The notes: generated from the sequence alone by a model not told the origin. DNA of 64,000 nucleotides from Paracoccaceae bacterium (GCA_002697345.1 NZVE01000074.1:43225-107224); one strand, 5' to 3'. Shown: positions 17,431 to 29,774, numbered from the stretch's first letter. Numbers and translations: made by a program.

Positions 17431-17943
17431 GTGCGTTATCTTCTTTCAGCTATTTTCATTTTGGGGGCGTCCTCGGCTATGTCATTCGTTTTTTCTAATA
17501 TAGATGGTGGTAATATCGATACAAAGAAATGGGAGGGGCAACCATTCTTAATCGTCAATACCGCATCTAAATGTGGCTTTACTAAACAGTATAAGGGACT
17601 TCAAAAACTCTTTGATACCTACCGTGATGATGGTTTTATGGTACTTGCTGTACCCTCAAATGATTTCAAACAAGAGTTAAAGTCTAATGAAGCAGTTAAG
17701 GATTTTTGTGAACTGGATCTTGGCTTAAATATTCCAATGACTGAAATCACATCAGTCAAAGGAAATGGAGCTCATCCATTTTTTAAGTGGGTAGAAAAAG
17801 AGAAAAGTTTTATACCCAAGTGGAATTTTAATAAAATCTTAATTTCTGCAACGGGCGAGATCGTAGAAACCTACGGATCTTTTGTAAACCCCAATGGACG
17901 GCGTATGAAAAAAGATATCGAAGAACAATTAGTTAAAAAATGA
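17431..17943 (+). CDS. Glutathione peroxidase, probably exported
   Basis: A 170-residue thioredoxin-fold peroxidase reducing hydroperoxides. The peroxidatic residue is Cys48 in NTASKCGFT (cysteine, not selenocysteine), with the conserved GLQ segment, SNDFKQE and WNFNK (Trp and Asn). Residues 1-18 form a hydrophobic signal-like segment ending in ASSAMS, so the enzyme is likely periplasmic, unlike BtuE-type cytosolic members. The start is GTG 17431 with only a weak ribosome site. Its stop overlaps the next ATG (ATGA), marking the first gene of a three-gene operon with yqaA and dsbB. Confidence 0.9.
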   Translation: MRYLLSAIFILGASSAMSFVFSNIDGGNIDTKKWEGQPFLIVNTASKCGFTKQYKGLQKLFDTYRDDGFMVLAVPSNDFKQELKSNEAVKDFCELDLGLNIPMTEITSVKGNGAHPFFKWVEKEKSFIPKWNFNKILISATGEIVETYGSFVNPNGRRMKKDIEEQLVKK

Positions 17944-18518
17944 TAAGAAAACTTTATGCGTGGACTCTATCTTTAGCAGCACACCCAAGGGCATTGTGGG
18001 CATTAGCCATTTTATCTTTTTTAGAAAGCTCTGTTTTCCCTATTCCTCCAGATATTTTAATGGTTGCAATGATTTTATCACAACCAAAGCGTGCTTTTCT
18101 GATAGCCGGAATTACACTCATTGCATCAGTAATGGGAGGAATATTTGGTTATTTTATCGGTGCTTTCCTTTTCGATGAGGTGGGTTATCCAGTTCTAAAC
18201 TTCCTTGGAAAAGGCGCGATGGCAATTGAATTTAATAGTCGCTTTAATGATCTTGGGTTTTGGCCGGTACTAATAGCAGGTTTAACTCCAATACCTTACA
18301 AAATTGTTACTATTACTTCTGGCTGGGCATCCGTTCCTTTAACTACGTTTATTGTGGCATCCATAATATCAAGAGGAATTAGGTTTTTTATAGTTGCAAT
18401 GTTGTTATGGCTCTACGGTGAAAAAATAAATAAGTTTATTCAAACATGGATGAACGTATTGTTTATACTTTTTATTATTATATTGATTGGTGGCTTTGGA
18501 ATGCTAAAAATACTATGA
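17940..18518 (+). CDS. yqaA: YqaA/DedA (VTT-domain) family membrane protein
   Basis: A 192-residue inner-membrane protein of the SNARE-associated/VTT family. It has the re-entrant loop motif ESSVFPIPPD near residue 30 and a second conserved segment RFNDLGFWPVLIAGLTPIPYK near residues 100-120, with about five hydrophobic segments. DedA-type proteins include lipid scramblases and flippases, but the YqaA branch is not well defined. It overlaps gpx by 4 nt and dsbB by 4 nt, so the three genes are translated as one unit. Confidence 0.88.
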   Translation: MIRKLYAWTLSLAAHPRALWALAILSFLESSVFPIPPDILMVAMILSQPKRAFLIAGITLIASVMGGIFGYFIGAFLFDEVGYPVLNFLGKGAMAIEFNSRFNDLGFWPVLIAGLTPIPYKIVTITSGWASVPLTTFIVASIISRGIRFFIVAMLLWLYGEKINKFIQTWMNVLFILFIIILIGGFGMLKIL

Positions 18519-18985
18519 ATACCCATAAACTAATAATGTTAGCACTTGTTGCTTCTTGCGCCATGTTAATTTCTGCTTTCGTATTTCAAATATTAGGATA
18601 TCCCCCATGCAAAATCTGTATCTGGCAGAGGTGGCCTCACGTGCTAGCTATATTAGCTGGCGTATTATGGCTAATCAAACCAGACTTTAGGTTCATTATT
18701 TTAGGTGCATTTTCAACCTTTTTGACTAGTGGGTTAGGTCTATACCATAGTGGTATAGAACAGAAATGGTGGTCTGGTCCAAGCACCTGTTCCTCAGGAA
18801 AAATAGATGATCTTTCTGTAGACGAATTATTTGAAAAAATCATGAATGCCCCATTAACTAGATGTGATGAGATAGTATGGACATTTGCAAATCTTTCTAT
18901 GGCCAATTGGAACGCTATTCTCTCACTTTTACTGACTATAGTTTGGATTATAGCCATCAAAAATAAATCAATAACCTCTAAATAA
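18515..18985 (+). CDS. dsbB: Disulfide bond formation protein DsbB
   Basis: A 156-residue four-helix inner-membrane protein that reoxidises DsbA and passes electrons to quinone. The first redox pair is Cys32/Cys35 (PPCKICIWQRWPH) and the second is Cys92 and Cys117 in the second periplasmic loop. I place the start at ATG 18515, in an ATGA overlap with the yqaA stop; the longer frame from 18446 would add 23 non-family residues. No dsbA is in the window. Confidence 0.92.
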   Translation: MNTHKLIMLALVASCAMLISAFVFQILGYPPCKICIWQRWPHVLAILAGVLWLIKPDFRFIILGAFSTFLTSGLGLYHSGIEQKWWSGPSTCSSGKIDDLSVDELFEKIMNAPLTRCDEIVWTFANLSMANWNAILSLLLTIVWIIAIKNKSITSK

Positions 18986-19012
18986 CTTTTCCAAACTTTC
19001 GATAGCTTTTGA

Positions 19013-19042
19013 TTGCACCCAACACCTAGATTAGGTTATACT
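19013..19042 (+). promoter_or_regulatory. Predicted promoter of gyrA
   Basis: TTGCAC (19013-19018), an 18-bp spacer and TATACT (19037-19042) lie 46 bp before the gyrA start. The spacer holds an inverted repeat ACCTA-GAT-TAGGT (19024-19036), which could bind a regulator or affect supercoiling sensitivity. Confidence 0.5.
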
Positions 19043-19088
19043 TATTAATACAAGATGTAGCTTAAATGGTTTATGAATTGGAACTTCT

Positions 19089-21818
19089 GTGAACGACACA
19101 CCTGAAACAACTGACGAACAAATACCTACACCAAGAATGGAGCATGCCGGGCCTCAGGTTTCCATAACGGATGAAATGAAAACATCGTTTTTAGATTATG
19201 CTATGAGTGTAATAATTTCTCGAGCAATACCAGATCTAAGAGATGGTCTTAAACCTGTTCATAGACGTATTTTATATGCTATGCACGAGACAGGAAACAC
19301 CCACGACAAATCTTACAGAAAATCGGCACGATCAGTTGGTGACGTAATGGGGAAATACCATCCTCATGGAGATAGTGCAATTTATGATGCCTTAGTTCGT
19401 ATGGCCCAAGATTTTTCAATGTCCCTTCCTCTTCTAGATGGACAAGGGAATTTTGGTTCAATGGATGGTGATAATGCGGCTGCAATGAGATACACAGAAG
19501 TTCGAATGGATAAACCAGCCAGCGCCTTACTAGCAGACATAGAAAAAGATACGGTAGATTTTCAAGATAATTATGATGGAAAAGACCGGGAACCAACAGT
19601 ATTACCAGCAAAGTTTCCAAATATGCTGGTAAACGGTGCAGGGGGTATCGCTGTTGGAATGGCCACAAATATACCTCCTCATAACTTAGGAGAAGTAATT
19701 GACGCAACACTAGCCCTAATTGAGTCACCAGACCTACAAGCAGAAGACCTAATCCAGTTCGTACCTGCACCAGACTTTCCAACAGGAGGGATAATCTTGG
19801 GCAAGACTGGGGCAAGAAAAGCCTACATTGAGGGCCGAGGTAGTGTAATAATTAGAGCAAAAACCCATATAGATGAAATCCGTAAAGATCGATTTGCCAT
19901 AATAATCGATGAAATACCTTATCAAGTAAATAAATCAACTATGATAGAGCGGATAGCAGAAGCCTCAAGAGATAAGAAAATTGAAGGAATAGCACATGTT
20001 CAAGATGAATCTGATAGGGTTGGAGTCCGCGTCGTAGTAGAGTTAAAACGGGACGCAACTGCAGAGGTCGTGTTAAATCAATTGTTTCGTTTCACTCCCA
20101 TGCAAACATCCTTTGCATGTAATATGTTAGCCCTAAATAGAGGTCGCCCCGAACAATTAACTTTAAGATCATTTCTAACAAACTTCATTAGCTTTCGCGA
20201 AGAGGTTGTCACAAGACGGACAGCTTTCGAGCTCGAAAAAGCTCGTGAGAGAGCTCATATTCTTTGTGGGCTGGCAGTAGCAGTATCCAATGTAGATGAA
20301 ATTGTTTCTACTATAAGAAAATCAGCAGATGCTGCCGAAGCTAGAGAAAAGCTAATGACAAAGTCATGGCAAGCTAGTGATATCTTACCATACATTCAAT
20401 TAATAGATGACCCACATCACTCAATAAATGATGATGGATCTTACAATCTATCTGAAGCTCAAGCCAGATCTATACTTGAGCTAAGGTTACAACGTTTAAC
20501 ACAAATTGGAGTTAAAGAGGTAACAACAGAGCTTGAAGGCTTAGCGGAAAAAATAAAAGAATATCTTAGTATCCTTAGGTCCAAAGAAAGAATAATGACA
20601 ATAATTTCTGATGAATTAAAAGAGGTTCAAGAGCAATTTTCAGTTCCAAGGAGATCTGAAATTATAGATTGGTCTGGAGGCCTAGAAGATGAAGATTTTA
20701 TTGAAAAGGAAGATATGGTCGTAACCGTTACATCTGGTGGATATATAAAAAGGACACCATTAGTAGATTTTAGAGCACAACGACGTGGGGGTAAGGGGCT
20801 ATCTGGAATGTCAACGAAAGAGGACGATGTTGTTACGACCTTATTCGTTGCAAACACACACACTCAATTACTCTTTTTTACAACAGCTGGAATGGTTTAT
20901 AAAATGAAGACCTGGAGATTGCCAGTAGGCGGCAGAACAGCGAAAGGTAAAGCAATAATAAACATTCTACCTATTCCTCAGGGAGTTTCAGTAGCAGCGA
21001 TCATGCCTGTTGATAGAGAGGAAAAGGATTGGGGTGATCTTCAAATTATGTTTGCTACCTCAGAAGGTGGAGTTAGGCGAAACGCACTATCGGACTTCAC
21101 AAATGTAAAATCCAATGGAAAAATTGCAATGAAGCTTCCAGAAGGCGTAGAAATGGTAAATGCAAGAATCTGTTCAGAAGCTGATGATGTAATGTTAGTA
21201 ACCGACTCGGGAAGAGCAATCCGCTTTAGAACTTCAGATGTAAGAGTTTTTAAAGGAAGAGATTCAACTGGGGTTCGGGGAATAAAATTAAGAGAAGAAA
21301 ACAAAGTGGTCTCTATGTCAGTAATACGCCACTTTATAGCAACCGCCGAAGAAAGGTCTGCCTACCTAAAAATGCGTCGAGCAGTAGCTGGGGTTTTAGA
21401 TGACGCGGATTCATCAGATGAAGAAATTGTTACAGATATTTCTTTATCTCAAGAACGTTACTCAGAAATGTCTGCAGCCGAGGATCTAATTCTAACATTA
21501 ACTTCACAAGGTGCAGGTAAAACTAGTTCGTCTCATGATTATCCATTAAGAGGTAGAGGGGGAGTTGGGGTAGCAGCAATGGACAAGGCCATGCGTGGTG
21601 GACCAGTAATAGCATCCTTCCCCGTCGAACAAGACGATGAAATAATGCTGGTAACATCTACGGGCCAATCAATTCGGTGCCCAGTAGATGGAATTTCTTT
21701 TCGCTCACGAAGTGCCGGTGGGGTTAAGGTCTTTAACACTTCAGAAAATGAATCTGTAGTTTCAGTAGCTTGGATAGCAGACCAAGGGGATGAAGAAGCT
21801 GAAAATAGTTTGGACTAG
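19089..21818 (+). CDS. gyrA: DNA gyrase subunit A
   Basis: The 909-residue breakage-reunion subunit of gyrase. The catalytic tyrosine is Tyr135 in AAMRYTEVR. The quinolone region [15 protein letters not shown] carries Ser96 and Asp100, equivalent to wild-type E. coli Ser83 and Asp87. The C-terminal beta-pinwheel has the GyrA box QRRGGKG, so it is gyrase, not ParC. The C-terminal end is acidic. The start is GTG 19089 with GGAA ahead; an N-terminal extension of about 20 residues precedes the conserved [14 protein letters not shown]. Confidence 0.97.
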   Translation: MNDTPETTDEQIPTPRMEHAGPQVSITDEMKTSFLDYAMSVIISRAIPDLRDGLKPVHRRILYAMHETGNTHDKSYRKSARSVGDVMGKYHPHGDSAIYDALVRMAQDFSMSLPLLDGQGNFGSMDGDNAAAMRYTEVRMDKPASALLADIEKDTVDFQDNYDGKDREPTVLPAKFPNMLVNGAGGIAVGMATNIPPHNLGEVIDATLALIESPDLQAEDLIQFVPAPDFPTGGIILGKTGARKAYIEGRGSVIIRAKTHIDEIRKDRFAIIIDEIPYQVNKSTMIERIAEASRDKKIEGIAHVQDESDRVGVRVVVELKRDATAEVVLNQLFRFTPMQTSFACNMLALNRGRPEQLTLRSFLTNFISFREEVVTRRTAFELEKARERAHILCGLAVAVSNVDEIVSTIRKSADAAEAREKLMTKSWQASDILPYIQLIDDPHHSINDDGSYNLSEAQARSILELRLQRLTQIGVKEVTTELEGLAEKIKEYLSILRSKERIMTIISDELKEVQEQFSVPRRSEIIDWSGGLEDEDFIEKEDMVVTVTSGGYIKRTPLVDFRAQRRGGKGLSGMSTKEDDVVTTLFVANTHTQLLFFTTAGMVYKMKTWRLPVGGRTAKGKAIINILPIPQGVSVAAIMPVDREEKDWGDLQIMFATSEGGVRRNALSDFTNVKSNGKIAMKLPEGVEMVNARICSEADDVMLVTDSGRAIRFRTSDVRVFKGRDSTGVRGIKLREENKVVSMSVIRHFIATAEERSAYLKMRRAVAGVLDDADSSDEEIVTDISLSQERYSEMSAAEDLILTLTSQGAGKTSSSHDYPLRGRGGVGVAAMDKAMRGGPVIASFPVEQDDEIMLVTSTGQSIRCPVDGISFRSRSAGGVKVFNTSENESVVSVAWIADQGDEEAENSLD

Positions 21819-21881
21819 ACGTATTAATTCTTCAATATTGAACTAAGGTCAAAAATAACCTTGTCTAAAAATAGAGTCAAA

Positions 21882-23231
21882 ATGTCAAATGAAGTTAATA
21901 TAATCGGTGGAGGTATGGCTGGTGCAGAAGCAGCCTGGCAAGCTGCGATTATGGGGGTGAAAGTTACTATCCACGAAATGCGTCCAGATGTAAAAACATT
22001 TGCGCACCAAACAGGTGAACTCGCAGAAATGGTATGTTCTAACTCATTCCGTTCAGACGACGATGAACAAAATGCGGTAGGATTACTCCATTGGGAAATG
22101 CGGAGAGCTCACGGTATAATAATTAATAATGCAGACAAATATTCATTACCCGCTGGTGGTGCGCTTGCTGTTGATCGTGATTTATTTGCGCAGGGTGTTA
22201 CAAAACAACTAAAAGAGCATCCAAATATTTCGATTAAGTATGCCGAAATTGAAGAAATACCTGAATCTGGAAATTGGATTATTGCAACAGGACCCTTAAC
22301 ATCTAGTAAACTAGCAGCATCAATTGCAACTTCAAGTGGTCAAGATTCTTTAGCTTTTTTCGATGCAATAGCCCCAATTATATATCTTGATACAGTAGAT
22401 ATGGAAAAAACCTGGTTTCAATCACGGTATGATAAAGGGGAGACCGAAGAAAATAAAAAAGCTTACCTGAATTGTCCAATGGATAAGAATACCTATGAAA
22501 AATTTATTGATAATTTATTAAAGGCAGAAAAAACAGAATTTAAACCAGGAGAAACTGCGGGGTATTTCGATGGTTGTCTACCAATTGAAGTAATGGCTGA
22601 AAGAGGGCGAGAGACATTACGCTTTGGCCCGATGAAACCAGTCGGATTAACTAATCCTCATAAAGATACAATAAAACCTTACGCAGTTGTTCAATTAAGG
22701 CAGGACAATGCCTTAGGTACCTTGTTTAATATTGTAGGTTTCCAAACAAAAATGAAATATAGTTCTCAAAAAGAGGTTTTTAGAATGATACCTGGGCTTG
22801 AGAATGCTGACTTTGCACGTCTAGGAGGTATTCACAGGAATACCTTCATTAACTCACCAACCCTCCTCGACAGTGAATTAAAATTAAAAACTAATAAACA
22901 TGTTCGCTTTGCCGGCCAAATTACTGGGGTTGAAGGATATGTCGAAAGTGCAGCTATTGGTCTTATAGCGGGTAGATTAGCTGCTGCTGAAGTTCTTAAT
23001 CAAGATCTAGAAACTCCACCCATAAATACAGCAACTGGGGCATTATTAAACCATATATTAGGGGGGGCTGATGCAAAAACCTTCCAACCTATGAACATAA
23101 ATTTTGGACTTTTCCCTCCAGTAGAAGCTAAAACTGGTCGAAAAAATCGACCGATGCGCTATAAGATGTATACTGATAGGGCAAAAGAAAACTTTACCGA
23201 TTGGCTCAAAAACCAATTACCAATTAAATAG
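21882..23231 (+). CDS. trmFO: Folate-dependent tRNA (uracil-54-C5)-methyltransferase TrmFO
   Basis: A flavoprotein of 449 residues making ribothymidine at tRNA position 54 using methylenetetrahydrofolate. The FAD motif [14 protein letters not shown] lies at residues 7-20 and the conserved cysteine is Cys52 in [10 protein letters not shown]. The C-terminal FAD signature [18 protein letters not shown] is present. I prefer ATG 21882, giving [11 protein letters not shown] as in relatives, over TTG 21861, which would add seven residues. Confidence 0.95.
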   Translation: MSNEVNIIGGGMAGAEAAWQAAIMGVKVTIHEMRPDVKTFAHQTGELAEMVCSNSFRSDDDEQNAVGLLHWEMRRAHGIIINNADKYSLPAGGALAVDRDLFAQGVTKQLKEHPNISIKYAEIEEIPESGNWIIATGPLTSSKLAASIATSSGQDSLAFFDAIAPIIYLDTVDMEKTWFQSRYDKGETEENKKAYLNCPMDKNTYEKFIDNLLKAEKTEFKPGETAGYFDGCLPIEVMAERGRETLRFGPMKPVGLTNPHKDTIKPYAVVQLRQDNALGTLFNIVGFQTKMKYSSQKEVFRMIPGLENADFARLGGIHRNTFINSPTLLDSELKLKTNKHVRFAGQITGVEGYVESAAIGLIAGRLAAAEVLNQDLETPPINTATGALLNHILGGADAKTFQPMNINFGLFPPVEAKTGRKNRPMRYKMYTDRAKENFTDWLKNQLPIK

Positions 23232-23251
23232 GTAAAAAAGGTTAGTGATTA

Positions 23252-23872
23252 ATGACAAAAAAATACCTTACAGATGCGCATACCACAAATAAAAGAGAGT
23301 TTGTTGAAAACCTTTATAATCATTGGGCTACTTCATATGACAAAGAAATTACAGAAAACAATTATGCAACGCCCAACCGTGTTGCCTTAATATTAAAAAA
23401 TTTAATAAGTGACAAAAAAACAAAAATATTAGATTACGGTTGCGGCACCGGTTTATCAGGCGAAGCATTATTTAAAGCTGGATTCAAAAATGTAGATGGA
23501 GCCGATCCTTCGGAAAAAATGTTACAAGAGGCAAGAAAGAAAAAGATATATGCTTCTATAGTCAAGTTAAACTTGGATACCCCCACGCCTATTGAGTCGG
23601 GTGACTATTCGATTATCACAGCAGTGGGTGTAATGGGGCCAGGAGCAGCGCCATTAGAGTTATTTGATGATATAATGTCATTGCTGGGTCCAGGCGGGCT
23701 ATTTATATTTTCTTTTAACGACGCAGCTCTTAGGGTCCCCAAATATTTAACTAAATTAAATAGGTACCTAAGAACAAATAGTGCAAAACTACTATTTAAA
23801 GAATATGGCCCTCACCTACCGGGAATTCACCTAAAGGCTATGGTTTATGTGATTAAGAAAAATGACTTTTAA
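23252..23872 (+). CDS. Class I SAM-dependent methyltransferase
   Basis: A 206-residue methyltransferase with the SAM-binding motif I LDYGCGTGLSG (residues 60-70) and the acidic residue in VDGADPSEKM. The end of the gene overlaps gluQRS by 11 nt. The target is unknown: small molecule and tRNA or protein targets are all possible. The Williams-Beuren syndrome-27-like methyltransferase branch is a fair guess only. Confidence 0.85.
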   Translation: MTKKYLTDAHTTNKREFVENLYNHWATSYDKEITENNYATPNRVALILKNLISDKKTKILDYGCGTGLSGEALFKAGFKNVDGADPSEKMLQEARKKKIYASIVKLNLDTPTPIESGDYSIITAVGVMGPGAAPLELFDDIMSLLGPGGLFIFSFNDAALRVPKYLTKLNRYLRTNSAKLLFKEYGPHLPGIHLKAMVYVIKKNDF

Positions 23873-24731
23873 AACTAGGTTTGCTCCTTCACCAACTGGA
23901 GAGTTACACCTTGGCCACGCCTATTCGGCATTATTTGGATTCCATTTGGCATCAATCAATTCTGGTGTATTCCATCTAAGGATTGAAGATTTGGATCAGT
24001 CTCGTTCCACAAAAGCATTTGAGAAAGCAATTTATGAAGATCTTAGTTGGCTTAATATAAAGTGGAATGAAAATATTATAAGGCAGTCAGAACGAAGTGC
24101 TCTTTACAACGATAAGCTCAAAACTCTCTGGGATCTAGGCCTATTATACGAATGCTGTTGTTCGAGGCGAGATATATTAAATGCAATCTCTGCTCCTCAA
24201 GGTAGCAAACCCCAGTATGGTCCAGATGGAAGTATTTATCCAGGAACCTGTAAAAAAAATATTATGAAAAGTAGATTCCCGACTAAACGAAATGGTGCTC
24301 TTCGGCTAGACATGAAAAAGGCTTGGAACTACATAGACCGTGATTTTTTGACATTTTTTGAAGCAGAAAAAATTCTAAAAGGTGCTTCAAAAACACAAAT
24401 AGTAACAAGAGCTGAGGCAGTGAATAATATTGGAGATGTAGTACTGTCTAGGCCAGGGAGTGAAGCATCTTATCACCTGTCAGTAGTAATTGACGACGCA
24501 GAATTGGGCATAAATAATATTGTAAGAGGTGAAGATCTATTTGATGCAACAAAAATCCATACTATATTATATTTTTTATTTAATTTCTCAAACCCTACTT
24601 ATTATCATCATAAACTTATAAAAGATTCTAATGGGAAACGTTTGGCGAAGAGAGATAAATCACAGTCAATTTCTTCTCTACGAAAAGCTGGACACTCTCC
24701 AAGTAGTATCCGCTCTAAACTTGGCATTTAA
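23862..24731 (+). CDS. gluQ: Glutamyl-Q tRNA(Asp) synthetase
   Basis: A 289-residue paralogue of glutamyl-tRNA synthetase lacking the anticodon-binding domain. It charges glutamate onto queuosine of tRNA-Asp. The HIGH-like motif is HLGH at residues 16-19 in FAPSPTGELHLGHA, and the KMSKS-like motif is KRLAKRDKS around 259-267. A Cys-rich insertion (YECCCSRRD and a later YPGTC) is the zinc-binding region. It overlaps the upstream methyltransferase gene by 11 nt. Confidence 0.93.
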   Translation: MTFKTRFAPSPTGELHLGHAYSALFGFHLASINSGVFHLRIEDLDQSRSTKAFEKAIYEDLSWLNIKWNENIIRQSERSALYNDKLKTLWDLGLLYECCCSRRDILNAISAPQGSKPQYGPDGSIYPGTCKKNIMKSRFPTKRNGALRLDMKKAWNYIDRDFLTFFEAEKILKGASKTQIVTRAEAVNNIGDVVLSRPGSEASYHLSVVIDDAELGINNIVRGEDLFDATKIHTILYFLFNFSNPTYYHHKLIKDSNGKRLAKRDKSQSISSLRKAGHSPSSIRSKLGI

Positions 24732-24834
24732 CTTATTATAAACTTAAAAAAGTTATACGCCAATAATCGACTTTACTTTTAAATAAAATTCATTAACTCA
24801 TAACTAATTGTTTTAATCCCTGGAGCTTTTCACA

Positions 24835-25275
24835 TTGGTCGAAAATACTAGCCTTATTCAACTATATTCAGAGAAAATTTTAAAATTTGCTACTGAGATG
24901 CCCCATACGGAAAGCTTAACAAATCCTGATGCTTCAATCCTTCGAAGATCCCCAGTGTGTGGTTCCACAGTTAATATAAGTATAAAAATATCACATGGTA
25001 TGCTATCAGAGTACTCTCAAGATGTTAAAGCCTGCGCATTAGGACAAGCTGCTGCCTCAATTGTTGGAAACTCAATTATAGGATGTACATCTAATCAAGT
25101 AAGGGATGCTCGAGATCAACTTTTAGCAATGTTAACAAATAATGGTCCAACTCCTGAAAAACCCTTCCAAGATCTAGAAATACTGTCGCCTGCAAAAGAC
25201 TATAAAAACCGACATTCCTCGATAATGTTGACCTTAGAAGCATTAGTAGAGGCTCTAGAAACAACACCAGGTTAA
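24835..25275 (+). CDS. NifU/IscU-like Fe-S scaffold homologue lacking the third cysteine
   Basis: A 146-residue protein with the NifU N-terminal/IscU fold. Cys42 (PVCGSTV) and Cys67 (VKACALGQA) match the first two scaffold cysteines, while the third position (LHCS in IscU) is Ser128 in NRHSSIML; His127 is kept. An additional Cys84 is nearby. Alphaproteobacteria commonly encode such a two-cysteine homologue and its role is not settled. The start is TTG 24835 with GGAG 9 nt ahead; no in-frame ATG gives a complete fold. Confidence 0.85.
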   Translation: MVENTSLIQLYSEKILKFATEMPHTESLTNPDASILRRSPVCGSTVNISIKISHGMLSEYSQDVKACALGQAAASIVGNSIIGCTSNQVRDARDQLLAMLTNNGPTPEKPFQDLEILSPAKDYKNRHSSIMLTLEALVEALETTPG

Positions 25276-25279
25276 ATGT

Positions 25280-25307
25280 TTGGTAGGAACGTAAATTTTC
25301 CTACTAA
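25280..25307. terminator. Bidirectional hairpin between convergent genes
   Basis: TTGGTAGGAA (25280-25289) pairs with TTCCTACTAA (25298-25307) through an 8-nt loop, a 10-bp stem with one G-T pair. It lies exactly between the stop of the NifU-like gene and the stop of the small minus-strand gene, the place for a shared terminator. U-tracts are short on both strands, so termination may be weak. Confidence 0.5.
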
Positions 25308-25309
25308 CT

Positions 25310-25432
25310 TTAAACCAAATTAGGAAGATATAATCCAACTCCAATTATAACCATTATTGAAATTACGCCAATAGCATCTTTTGCTAATTCGTATGGCGTG
25401 CTTGATAGAATATATTTTAAATCATTAATCAT
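25310..25432 (-). CDS. Small single-pass membrane protein, 40 residues
   Basis: A short gene reading MINDLKYILSSTPYELAKDA followed by a hydrophobic helix (about residues 21-37) and ending LPNLV. Its ATG at 25432 is preceded by AGAGG with 6 nt spacing, it ends in TAA, and it fills the gap between recG and the NifU-like gene with a hairpin just beyond its stop. The amphipathic N-terminus with TPxELAKDAIG plus one transmembrane helix looks like a conserved small protein rather than chance. Function is unknown. Being downstream of recG it could share its transcript. Confidence 0.65.
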   Translation of the reverse strand: MINDLKYILSSTPYELAKDAIGVISIMVIIGVGLYLPNLV

Positions 25433-25518
25433 AAAAACCTCTATTTGGCAGTAAAAACAGTTTCTACATTAATATATTAATTTTAGAACAAAGCAAGAAC
25501 ATTTTTCAAAATATATAT

Positions 25519-27609
25519 TTAACCTATTTTAATTAGATTAATTACTTTGCTTTTTTCCATTAACCACAAAAGGTTACGAGCTGCCAAACCCCTTTTGCTC
25601 TCAAGCCTCGGATCATCATTTAGTAATTTTCTTGCATCACTGTGGGCAACGGCCATAAGAGCGCTTTGCTTTTCCAAGTCTCCTATTCGAAACTTTGCTA
25701 TCCCACTTTGTGCCGTCCCAATCAAGTTACCAGCACCCCTCATTCTTAAGTCTTCCTCAGCAATTTTAAAACCATCTTCAGTTTCCTTCAAAATACTTAA
25801 CCTTCTTAACCCTGTTTGTGAAAGCGGGCTCTTATATATTAAAAGACAGGTCGATGGCAAATTGCCACGACCAACTCTTCCTCGCAACTGGTGTAGCTGA
25901 GACAGTCCAAAACTCTCTGCTCTTTCAATAACCATAATAGTAGCATTAGGTACATCTACACCGACTTCGATTACGGTAGTAGCAACTAATAGCTTAGTCT
26001 CACCTAAAACAAATGACTTCATCGCAGCGTCTTTTTCCTTTACGGACATTTGACCATGAACCAAACCTATCACACCCTCTTTAAAGTTTGGTTGGAGAGA
26101 TCGAAACCTTTCCTCTGCAGCTGTTTTATCGCTTAAATCACTTTCTTCTACTAAAGGACAAACCCAATAAGCTTGGTTTCCCTTATCAATTGCTAAACTA
26201 AGTTTATTTATAATTTCAGAAATACGGGTTTCTGAAAGTATCGCAGTTTTGATTGGTTTTCGTCCAATAGGTTTCTCATTAATTACTGAAACCTCCATGT
26301 CACCAAAACTAACTAATGCCAATGAACGTGGAATTGGTGTAGCGGTCATCACTAAAACGTCAACTAAAACTCCCTTATCTATTAAATCAGAACGCTGGTT
26401 CACTCCAAACCTATGTTGTTCGTCTATAACCACCAACCTTAAACTTGAATAAATTATGTCCTTTTGAAAAACTGCATGGGTGCCAACCAAAATTTGAATT
26501 TCATTTTTTGATAAGTCTTCTAATTTTTGTGCTCTTTTTTGTCCTGTATCTCTTCCTGTAAGCAACTCAATCCGAACACCAGCCAAATTAGCTAAATCAA
26601 CAAAACTATCAAAATGTTGACGTGCCAGTATTTCCGTAGGCGCCATTATTACTCCTTGCCCACCCCCATCAACAGCAGTTAATAAGCTAAGAAATGCTAC
26701 AATGGTTTTACCTGAACCCACATCTCCTTGCAAAAGTCGGTACATACCAATGGGAGCCGCCATATCTGAAAGGATTTCTGCTATTACCTGTTCTTGTGAC
26801 GAGGTAAGGCTATAATTTAATCTAGAAATAACCGCTTTGCGAACCTCCTTACCGCCTAACGTAGAAAATCCCTTTTTCCGTCTCATTTTAAAGCGTGCAA
26901 TTGCTAGAGTTAACTGATGTGCAAAGAATTCATCATACGCTAAGCGTTCTCGGGCAGGGTTTGTTAAAGATAATGCGTCTTGATTTTTTGGTGTATGTGC
27001 AAGCAAAACAGATTTTTGCCAGTCCGGCCATTGAGATTCTAATTTCTTACTTTTATCAATCCACTCGCCAAGTAAAGGAACAACTTCAAGAGCACCCTTA
27101 ATTGACTTAGAAAAAATTTTCTGCGTAATTCCCTGAGTTAGAGGATATACAGCATCAAACCTTGGAATAACATTTTTCTCACTTAACGGAATTATGTAGT
27201 CTGGATGAGTCATTTGAGGTAAATTATCAAAAAACTCAAGCTTACCTGAGATCAATCTTTTAGAGCCAATCGGTAAAAGATTTTTTATATATTCTACTCT
27301 GGCACGAAAAAAAATAATATTAAACTCAACAGAGAAATCCTTAACTCTAACGATAAAAGGTCTATTTTGAACTATAGGTTGCTTATGATTTAAAACTTCA
27401 ATTTCTACGGTAACCACTTCTGGTATTAAGACCTCCGCAACGGTTTTTTTTTGTTGTCTATCAATAAATGAGCTCGGTAAAGTGAATATTAAATCTTTAA
27501 CTTTGTTGATACCAGCCTTTTCCAGATTTAGGTATGTAGCTTCTCCAATTCCCTTCAAAGAAATTGTTGACGAAAACAAAGGATATAAAATTTCTGGTCG
27601 TGTTGCCAT
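25519..27609 (-). CDS. recG: ATP-dependent DNA helicase RecG
   Basis: A 696-residue superfamily 2 helicase that remodels stalled forks and branched DNA. It has an N-terminal wedge/OB domain (to about 250), Walker A GDVGSGKT at 295-302, the DEQH box in VVIDEQHRFGV, TATPIPRSLA, and the C-terminal motif VI region QLRGRVGRG. ATG 27609 has GGAG 8 nt ahead, supplied by the end of ligA; a GTG/ATG-like extension to 27642 would read inside ligA. The two genes are coupled (ligA stop at 27615). Confidence 0.95.
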   Translation of the reverse strand: MATRPEILYPLFSSTISLKGIGEATYLNLEKAGINKVKDLIFTLPSSFIDRQQKKTVAEVLIPEVVTVEIEVLNHKQPIVQNRPFIVRVKDFSVEFNIIFFRARVEYIKNLLPIGSKRLISGKLEFFDNLPQMTHPDYIIPLSEKNVIPRFDAVYPLTQGITQKIFSKSIKGALEVVPLLGEWIDKSKKLESQWPDWQKSVLLAHTPKNQDALSLTNPARERLAYDEFFAHQLTLAIARFKMRRKKGFSTLGGKEVRKAVISRLNYSLTSSQEQVIAEILSDMAAPIGMYRLLQGDVGSGKTIVAFLSLLTAVDGGGQGVIMAPTEILARQHFDSFVDLANLAGVRIELLTGRDTGQKRAQKLEDLSKNEIQILVGTHAVFQKDIIYSSLRLVVIDEQHRFGVNQRSDLIDKGVLVDVLVMTATPIPRSLALVSFGDMEVSVINEKPIGRKPIKTAILSETRISEIINKLSLAIDKGNQAYWVCPLVEESDLSDKTAAEERFRSLQPNFKEGVIGLVHGQMSVKEKDAAMKSFVLGETKLLVATTVIEVGVDVPNATIMVIERAESFGLSQLHQLRGRVGRGNLPSTCLLIYKSPLSQTGLRRLSILKETEDGFKIAEEDLRMRGAGNLIGTAQSGIAKFRIGDLEKQSALMAVAHSDARKLLNDDPRLESKRGLAARNLLWLMEKSKVINLIKIG

Positions 27610-27614
27610 TTTCC

Positions 27615-29774
<2,160 letters not shown>

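Noticed and set aside
17195..17431. Open frame of 78 codons on the plus strand
   Set aside because: Its first 28 codons are the antisense of tRNA-Leu(CAA); this is a well-known spurious reading of a class II tRNA.
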